A stretch of 64,000 nt of DNA, taken from DATAEG01 sp051001975 (GTDB lineage: Bacteria; Actinomycetota; Actinomycetes; Mycobacteriales; Jatrophihabitantaceae). Of this stretch, positions 58,146-64,000 are shown piece by piece. The stretch's first letter is position 1. Every line of letters starts with the position of its first letter. The stretch spans positions 1 to 64,000 of the forward strand of contig JBPCMU010000020.1 of NCBI GenBank assembly GCA_051001975.1, given 5' to 3'. A model generated the notes under the pieces. The model was not told the DNA's origin, made no database searches, and saw only the letters and a program-made list of their open reading frames with translations. The translations under genes and the position numbers were made by a program.

Positions 58146-60047
58146 GTGTACACCGCCGCAACCGGCATCCAATCGGGTGTCTGGCTGCTCGTGGCGCTAC
58201 CCGCGCTGTCGGCAGCCGTCCTGCTCATCGCGGGCAAGCGCACCGAGAAGTGGGCGCACCTTCTCGGTGCCCTGATGCCGGTGGCGCTGTTCGTCTACGG
58301 CGTGGTGCTGTTCTTCTCGGTCAAGAGCCTGCACGGCGCAAAGCGCGAGGTGGACCAGCACCTGTTCAGCTGGGTCCCGGTCGGCAACTTCCGCATCGAC
58401 GCGGGCATCCTGCTCGACCCGTTGTCGCTGACGTTCGTCCTGCTGATCACCGGCGTGGGCGCGCTGATCCACATCTACGCCGTGGGCTACCTGGACCACG
58501 ACCCCGGGCGCCGCCGCTTCTTCGGCTACTTCAACCTGTTCATCGCGGCCATGCTGCTGCTGGTGCTGGCCGACAGCTACCTGCTCGTGTACATCGGCTG
58601 GGAGGGCGTAGGCCTCGCGTCCTACCTGCTGATCTCCTACTACTTCACCCGCAACTCCGCCGCGACGGCCGGCAACAAGGCGTTCTTCGCCAACCGAGTC
58701 GGCGACGTCGGGCTCTCGATCGCGATCATGCTGATGTTCGCCTACGTCGGCACCTCGTCGTTCAATGCGGTCTTCGGGGCACACGTCTCGACCGGCGTCG
58801 CCACCGCGATCTGCTTCATGCTCCTGCTCGGTGCCTGCGGCAAGTCCGGGCAGTTCCCGCTGCAGACCTGGCTGCCGGACGCCATGGAGGGCCCGACCCC
58901 GGTGTCGGCGCTCATCCACGCGGCGACGATGGTCACCGCTGGCGTCTACCTGATCGCCCGCTCAGCGCCGCTGTTCAACGCCGCGCCCGCCGCGCGCACG
59001 GTGGTCACGATCGTCGGCGCGATCACCCTGCTCTACGGATGCATCGCCGGCTGCGGTAAGGACGACCTGAAGAAGGTGCTGGCGTACTCGACGGTCAGCC
59101 AGATCGGGTACATGTTCCTCGCCGTCGGACTCGGGCCGGGCGTCTACGCGATCGGCATCATCCACCTGCTCGGCCACGGCTTCTTCAAGGCCGCCCTGTT
59201 CCTCTCCGCCGGCTCGGTCATGCACGCCATGAACGACCGCATCGACATGCGCCGCTTCGGCGGTCTGTGGCGCGTCATGCCCATCACGTTCGCGGTCTTT
59301 GCCTGCGGGTACCTCGCCATCATCGGCTTCCCCGGTGCGACCGGGTACTTCACCAAGGACAAGATCATCGAGGCGGCGTTCGACCACGGCGGCGCATCCG
59401 GTTACATCCTCGGCATCTGCGCGCTCGCCGGCGCCGGTATTACCGCGTTCTACATGACCCGTGCGTTGGTCATGACCTTCTTCGGCACGAAGCGCTGGGA
59501 GGACGACGTCCACCCGCACGAGGCCAACCCGACCATGACGGTCCCGATGATCGTTCTCGGTGTCCTGTCCCTCGCTGGGGGCGCGTTGATGATCTTTGGC
59601 GCCCCGGTGCAGAACTGGCTGGAGCCCTCGGTGGGAAAGAGCATCGAGTCGGGCGGGCACACGATCTCACCCGTCGTCCTCACACTGCTGACCCTCGTGG
59701 TCGTGGCGCTGGGCGTGCTGGGCGGGTACGTCGCGTTCGGAACCAAGCCGGTGCCGGTCACTCAGCCGGCGGGCTCGCCGGTCACCGTGGCCGCGCGCAA
59801 CGGCCTCTACGCGGACAAGTTCAACGAGACGGTGCTGATGCGACCAGGGCAATGGCTCACCCGGGCGCTGGTGTTCTTCGACAACAGAGGAGTGGACGGC
59901 GCGGTGAGCGGCCTGGCGGCCGGATTCGGTGGGGGATCGGCGCGAGCGCGCAAGATGCAGACCGGGTTCGTGCGTAGTTACGCGTTGTCCATGCTCGGCG
60001 GGACGGTGGCGATCGTGGCCGTGCTCCTGGCGGTGCGCTTCCAGTGA
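58146..60047 (+). CDS. nuoL: NADH-quinone oxidoreductase subunit L
   Basis: A 633-residue antiporter-like subunit with ~15 helices plus the long lateral helix at the C-terminus. LLVYIGWEGVGLASYLLISY holds the conserved Glu, GKSGQFPLQTWLPDAMEGPT the Lys and the signature, and GCGKDDLKKVLAYSTVSQIG the central Lys/His set. GTG start eleven bases after nuoK. Its stop overlaps the nuoM GTG. Confidence 0.97.
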   Translation: MYTAATGIQSGVWLLVALPALSAAVLLIAGKRTEKWAHLLGALMPVALFVYGVVLFFSVKSLHGAKREVDQHLFSWVPVGNFRIDAGILLDPLSLTFVLLITGVGALIHIYAVGYLDHDPGRRRFFGYFNLFIAAMLLLVLADSYLLVYIGWEGVGLASYLLISYYFTRNSAATAGNKAFFANRVGDVGLSIAIMLMFAYVGTSSFNAVFGAHVSTGVATAICFMLLLGACGKSGQFPLQTWLPDAMEGPTPVSALIHAATMVTAGVYLIARSAPLFNAAPAARTVVTIVGAITLLYGCIAGCGKDDLKKVLAYSTVSQIGYMFLAVGLGPGVYAIGIIHLLGHGFFKAALFLSAGSVMHAMNDRIDMRRFGGLWRVMPITFAVFACGYLAIIGFPGATGYFTKDKIIEAAFDHGGASGYILGICALAGAGITAFYMTRALVMTFFGTKRWEDDVHPHEANPTMTVPMIVLGVLSLAGGALMIFGAPVQNWLEPSVGKSIESGGHTISPVVLTLLTLVVVALGVLGGYVAFGTKPVPVTQPAGSPVTVAARNGLYADKFNETVLMRPGQWLTRALVFFDNRGVDGAVSGLAAGFGGGSARARKMQTGFVRSYALSMLGGTVAIVAVLLAVRFQ

Positions 60048-61618
60048 GGCACGATTACGCACTTCTCATCTTGCTGCTGATTCCGCTCGTCGGCGCGGCG
60101 ACGGTCTGGGCCGCCGGCAAGCGGATGCCGAGCACGAACGTCAAGCTGCTGGCGCTGTTCTGGTCGCTGGTCCCGGTCGTCTACGCGGTCGTGCTGATGT
60201 TCCGGTTCGACACCGGGTACACCGACAACCCGGACAAGCGCTTCCAGTTCGACACCAGTTGGGTGTGGATCAAGGACTTTGGCGTCCACATCGCGTTCGG
60301 GGTCGACGGCATCGCGCTCGTTCTCGTCGCGATGGCGGTCGTACTCGTCCCGGCTGTGATCCTGGCGTCGTGGACGGCGTTCGACAGCAAGAGCGGCGCC
60401 GAGGAGGCCGGGGCCAAGCCGCGCAGCATGGCCAACTACCTGGCCCTGATCCTGCTGCTCGAGTTCTTCATCATCGGCGTGTTCGTCTCCACCGACGTAT
60501 TCCTGTTCTACGTCTTCTTCGAGGGCATGCTCGTGCCGATGTACTTCATCATCGGCAGCTTCGGCGGCCCGCGCCGCCAGTACGCCGCGATGAAGTTCTT
60601 CCTGTACTCGCTCGTGGGCGGGTTGCTGATGCTCGCGGCCGTCATCGGTTTGTACGTCTCGGCCGGGACGAGCAGCTTCTCGATGACAGAGTTGATGAAG
60701 CATCCGCTGCCGGACAACGGCACCCAGAAATGGTTGTTTCTCGGGTTCTTCATCGCCTTCGCCATCAAGGCGCCGCTCATTCCGTTCCACACCTGGCTGC
60801 CCGATGCCGGCGCCGAGGCCCCGGCCGGCGGCGCGGCGCTGCTCGTCGGCGTCCTGGACAAGGTCGGCACCTTCGGCTTCCTGCGTTACTGCTTGATCCT
60901 CTTCCCGGACGCGTCCCGGTACTTCGCGCCAGCTGTGCTCGTGCTATCCGTGATCGGCATCTTGTACGCGGCGTTCCTGGCCATCGGCCAGCGAGACATG
61001 AAACGCCTGGTGGCTTACACCTCGGTGGCGCACTTCGGTTTCATCGGTCTGGGCGTGTTCGCGTTCACCACGCAGAGTGGCACGGGCGCTGTGCTGTACA
61101 TGGTCAACCACGGCTTTTCGACCGGCGCGCTGTTCATCGTCGTCGGCCTGCTGATCGCGCGGGGCAAGAGCCGCAACGTCGATGACTACGGCGGCGTCGC
61201 GAAGGTCACGCCGATCCTGGCCGGGCTCTTCCTGCTCACCGGCCTGTCGGCCCTCGCGCTACCGGGCATGAGCACGTTCATCAGCGAGTTCCTGGTTCTG
61301 GTGGGCACATTCACCCGCTACAAGGGCTACGCGATCATCGCGACGACCGGGATCATCCTGGCCGCGATCTACGTGCTGTACCTCTATCAGCGCACATTCC
61401 AGGGCCGGGTGAGCGAGCGGGTCACCAAGTTCCGCGACCTGAACCCCCGTGAGATTTTCGCCGTCGCTCCGCTGCTGGCGATCATCGTCTTCCTGGGCGT
61501 CTACCCGAAACCGGTGCTCGACATCATCAATCCGTCGGTGAAGGCCACGATGCAGCACGACGTCGGAAAGACCGATCCGACCCCGCAGTACCAGAACGCC
61601 GACGGGGGACGGAAATGA
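60044..61618 (+). CDS. nuoM: NADH-quinone oxidoreductase subunit M
   Basis: A 524-residue antiporter-like proton-pumping subunit. LFYVFFEGMLVPMYFIIGSF carries the key Glu, AIKAPLIPFHTWLPDAGAEA the Lys and His, and GQRDMKRLVAYTSVAHFGFI the central Lys. GTG start overlapping the nuoL stop (GTGA) and ATGA overlap with nuoN. The C-terminal ~30 residues are a hydrophilic tail rich in Gln/Asp. Confidence 0.97.
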   Translation: MRHDYALLILLLIPLVGAATVWAAGKRMPSTNVKLLALFWSLVPVVYAVVLMFRFDTGYTDNPDKRFQFDTSWVWIKDFGVHIAFGVDGIALVLVAMAVVLVPAVILASWTAFDSKSGAEEAGAKPRSMANYLALILLLEFFIIGVFVSTDVFLFYVFFEGMLVPMYFIIGSFGGPRRQYAAMKFFLYSLVGGLLMLAAVIGLYVSAGTSSFSMTELMKHPLPDNGTQKWLFLGFFIAFAIKAPLIPFHTWLPDAGAEAPAGGAALLVGVLDKVGTFGFLRYCLILFPDASRYFAPAVLVLSVIGILYAAFLAIGQRDMKRLVAYTSVAHFGFIGLGVFAFTTQSGTGAVLYMVNHGFSTGALFIVVGLLIARGKSRNVDDYGGVAKVTPILAGLFLLTGLSALALPGMSTFISEFLVLVGTFTRYKGYAIIATTGIILAAIYVLYLYQRTFQGRVSERVTKFRDLNPREIFAVAPLLAIIVFLGVYPKPVLDIINPSVKATMQHDVGKTDPTPQYQNADGGRK

Positions 61619-63222
61619 GCGCGTTGCTGCTGGCCGCGGCGAACCACACGGACAAGATCACCGCGCCGTCGGTTTCCTACAAGGCGCTGGCCCCGATCCT
61701 CATCGTGCTCGGCGCCGCCATCCTCGGTGTACTCGCCGAGGCCGTGCTGCCTCGCCGCGACCGCTTCAGCGCGCAGGTCGCGATCGCGCTGACCGGTCTC
61801 GTGGCGTCCGTCGTAACGATCGGCCTGATCCACAAGACGAACGTGGTCACGCCGTCGCCGAAGGGCAACAACATCCCCTTCGCGGGCTCGCTCGCTGTCG
61901 ACTCCGCCGGACTGTTCGTGCAGGGCACGGTGGTTGCGCTCGCGATCATGGCCGTGCTGCTGATGGCCGAGCGCAGCGTCGACGTCGGCAGCCCGATCGT
62001 GGCGTCGTCGGCCGTCGTAGTGGGGTCACCGGACGACCGTCGCCTGGGGGCCAGCGACCGCGTGCAGACCGAGATCTTCCCCCTGATGATGTTCGCGGTC
62101 AGCGGCATGTTGATCTTCCCGATCGCCAACAACCTGCTGCTGATGTTCGTCGCGCTCGAGGTGCTCTCGCTGCCGCTCTACCTGATGGCGGGCATGGCGC
62201 GGCGGCGTCGGCTGCTCTCGCAGGAGGCCGCGGTCAAGTACTTCCTGCTCGGGGCGTTCGCGTCGGCGTTCTTCCTCTACGGCCTGGCGCTGCTCTACGG
62301 CTACGCGAACTCCGTCGACCTACCCGTGATCCTGCAGGCCACGCGCGGGTCCGGGAAATCCGACATTCTGCTGTACGCGGGTCTCGCTCTCGTGCTGGTG
62401 GGCCTGCTGTTCAAGGCCGGTATCGCGCCGTTCCACAGCTGGACGCCCGACGTGTACCAGGGTGCGCCCACGCCGGTCACCGCGTTCATGGCCGCCTGTA
62501 CGAAGGTCGCCGCCTTCGGTGCGATCCTGCGCGTCCTCTACACGGGGTTCAGCACGACGCAATACGACTGGCGTCCGATCGTCTGGGCCGTGGCGATAGC
62601 CTCGATGGTCGTCGGCGCCGTGCTCGGGCTGACCCAGACCGACGTCAAGCGCATCCTGGCGTATTCCTCCATAGCGCACGCCGGCTTCATCATGGTCGGG
62701 TTCCTGGCCGTCGATCGCGACGGAAAGATCAGCAAGGACGGCATCTCCAGCGTCCTGTTCTACGTGCTCACCTACGGGTTCACCACCCTCGCGGCATTCG
62801 GGCTGCTGATGGTCGTGCGCGACAGCGACGGTGAGGCCACCCGGCTCGCCCAGTGGTCGGGGCTGGCGAAGAAGAGCCCCGTGGTCGCCACCGTGATGAC
62901 GATCCTGCTGTTGTCGATGGCAGGGATCCCGCTCACGTCCGGGTTCACCGGCAAGTTCTTCGTGTTCCGCGCCGCCTACAGTCACGCCGGGCCGCTGGTG
63001 GTCATCGCGCTCGTCTGTTCGGCGATCGCGGCGTTCTACTACCTGCGCATCGTGGTGCTGATGTTCTTCGCCGACCCGCCGGAGAACGCCCCGACCATCG
63101 CGATCCCGGGCTGGTCGACCTCCATCGCGCTGACGTTCGGCGTGGTCGTTACCGTGGTGCTGGGTGTCTTCCCGCAGCCGATCTTGGATCTCGCGGCGAA
63201 GGCTGCCCACTTCACCGCGTGA
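61615..63222 (+). CDS. nuoN: NADH-quinone oxidoreductase subunit N
   Basis: A 535-residue antiporter-like subunit, last of the nuo genes. LLLMFVALEVLSLPLYLMAG carries the Glu-equivalent, GIAPFHSWTPDVYQGAPTPV the signature (Lys just before), and TQTDVKRILAYSSIAHAGFI the central Lys/His set. An Asp/Arg-rich loop near residues 130-150 (SPDDRRLGASDRVQ) is an insertion relative to Escherichia coli. The polyprenyl synthase gene follows after 25 bases and may be co-transcribed. Confidence 0.97.
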   Translation: MSALLLAAANHTDKITAPSVSYKALAPILIVLGAAILGVLAEAVLPRRDRFSAQVAIALTGLVASVVTIGLIHKTNVVTPSPKGNNIPFAGSLAVDSAGLFVQGTVVALAIMAVLLMAERSVDVGSPIVASSAVVVGSPDDRRLGASDRVQTEIFPLMMFAVSGMLIFPIANNLLLMFVALEVLSLPLYLMAGMARRRRLLSQEAAVKYFLLGAFASAFFLYGLALLYGYANSVDLPVILQATRGSGKSDILLYAGLALVLVGLLFKAGIAPFHSWTPDVYQGAPTPVTAFMAACTKVAAFGAILRVLYTGFSTTQYDWRPIVWAVAIASMVVGAVLGLTQTDVKRILAYSSIAHAGFIMVGFLAVDRDGKISKDGISSVLFYVLTYGFTTLAAFGLLMVVRDSDGEATRLAQWSGLAKKSPVVATVMTILLLSMAGIPLTSGFTGKFFVFRAAYSHAGPLVVIALVCSAIAAFYYLRIVVLMFFADPPENAPTIAIPGWSTSIALTFGVVVTVVLGVFPQPILDLAAKAAHFTA

Positions 63223-63247
63223 GAACGATCCTGGGGGGATGACGTCG

Positions 63248-64000
63248 ATGAGCCCGACCGCCTTCGTCGTCGCGTTCGACGATGCTGTGCTCGAACGCTC
63301 AGTCCGGGCGGGCCTTGACGCGATCGAGGATGCGCTGCGGACCGCAGTCCGCTCGGACGACGAGTTCGTCGCGGACGCTGCCCGGCACCTGGTCGACGCC
63401 GGCGGAAAGCGGTTCCGGCCGATGGTGAGCGTGCTCGCGGCGCACTTCGGCGATCCCGCCCGGCCGGACATCATCCCGGCCGCGGTGGTCTGCGAACTCA
63501 CGCACCTGGCGACGCTCTACCACGACGACGTCATGGACGAGGCGCCTGTGCGCCGCGGGGCCGAGTCGGCCAACGCCCGGTGGGACAACACGGTGGCCAT
63601 CCTGACCGGTGACTTCCTGTTCTCCCGCGCGTCGAACCTGCTTGCCGATCTCGGTCCCCACGCTGTGCGCCTGCAGGCGGAGACGTTCGAGCGCCTGGTC
63701 ATCGGGCAGATCCGTGAGACGGTCGGCGTGCGGCCCGGCGCCGACCCGATCGAGCACTACCTCGGGGTGTTGGCCGACAAGACCGGCTCGCTGATCGCCA
63801 CCGCTGCCGAGTTCGGCGCCTACTACGCCGGCGTCGACGTCGATGTGATCGCGGGGCTGCGCTCGTTCGGCGAGCAGATCGGCATCGCCTTCCAGCTCAG
63901 CGACGACATCCTCGACGTAGCGTCCGACGTCGACGAATCGGGCAAGACGCCGGGCACCGACCTGCGCGAGGGTATCGCCACGCTGCCGGTGCTCTACGCC
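63248..64000 (+). CDS. Polyprenyl diphosphate synthase, 3' truncated by window edge
   Basis: 251 codons are visible with no stop. It is an isoprenyl diphosphate synthase: GGKRFRPMVSVLAAH (substrate diphosphate Lys/Arg), first Asp-rich motif DDVMD within LYHDDVMDEAPVRRG, GDFLFSRA, KTGSLIATA and second Asp-rich motif SDDILD. Both metal-binding motifs are intact, so it should be active; long-chain (for example the C45/C50 type used for menaquinone) is likely from context but chain length cannot be set from the sequence. I prefer the ATG at 63248, since the run of Gs sits ~9 bases upstream; the ATG at 63239 touches it directly. Its position behind nuoN is conserved in other actinobacteria (recalled). 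Confidence 0.93.
   Translation, partial: MSPTAFVVAFDDAVLERSVRAGLDAIEDALRTAVRSDDEFVADAARHLVDAGGKRFRPMVSVLAAHFGDPARPDIIPAAVVCELTHLATLYHDDVMDEAPVRRGAESANARWDNTVAILTGDFLFSRASNLLADLGPHAVRLQAETFERLVIGQIRETVGVRPGADPIEHYLGVLADKTGSLIATAAEFGAYYAGVDVDVIAGLRSFGEQIGIAFQLSDDILDVASDVDESGKTPGTDLREGIATLPVLYA

Overview
The window comes from a high-GC actinomycete. The evidence is GC-rich third codon positions throughout, frequent GTG starts, ATGA/GTGA stop-start overlaps, a 14-gene nuoA-N operon for menaquinone-linked complex I, a K+-independent H+-pyrophosphatase, a lysine-tailed TopA, a DUF222/HNH gene, an MFS-thymidylate kinase fusion and an actinobacterial Tad/Flp pilus cluster. From epoxide hydrolase, holin-like protein and acs through HAD phosphatase, ssd-tad, MrfA-like helicase, topA and holB the order follows the segment known from Mycobacterium (recalled synteny, not computed). 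The MFS-Tmk fusion and nadBC beside panC point away from Mycobacterium itself; I do not assign a genus.

Layout. 1-512: tail of an HNH/DUF222 gene. 994-7139: cofactor operon (DUF2520 protein, panC, nadB, nadC, coaX, lactonase) for pantothenate/CoA and NAD. 7150-12057: methyltransferase, a shrunken GH172 remnant, and a leftward module of ABC exporter plus DesK/NarL-type two-component system. 12141-16862: epoxide-hydrolase-like enzyme, holin-like membrane protein, a DUF559 nuclease remnant bracketed by two inverted 48-bp palindromic elements, acs, and a Fic-like protein without catalytic motif. 17228-24071: alpha/beta hydrolase, HAD phosphatase, then ssd-tadABC and flp-tadE-tadG in two transcription units with matching promoters. 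24073-30069: MrfA-like helicase, STAS anti-anti-sigma factor, hppA, hypothetical gene. 30121-41575: four-site dyad, topA, two MarR genes divergent from pip and tam, MFS-tmk, holB, ricT-like gene, AbrB/PIN toxin-antitoxin pair, FKBP, tRNA-Thr(CGT). 41823-44730: cell-surface cluster (repeat-rich membrane protein, DUF4397 protein, class F sortase). 45084-64000: Cys/His small protein, geranylgeranyl-reductase-like enzyme, nuoA-N, and the start of a polyprenyl diphosphate synthase. The reductase and the prenyl synthase flanking nuo suggest coupling of menaquinone side-chain synthesis to its main user.

The most unusual signals are non-coding or remnant: the duplicated box pair and leader upstream of both tad units, the symmetric four-copy 12-mer upstream of topA, the inverted 48-bp elements around the DUF559 remnant, and a GH172 gene that lost its core in frame. 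All calls come from reading the sequence; no database search was run.
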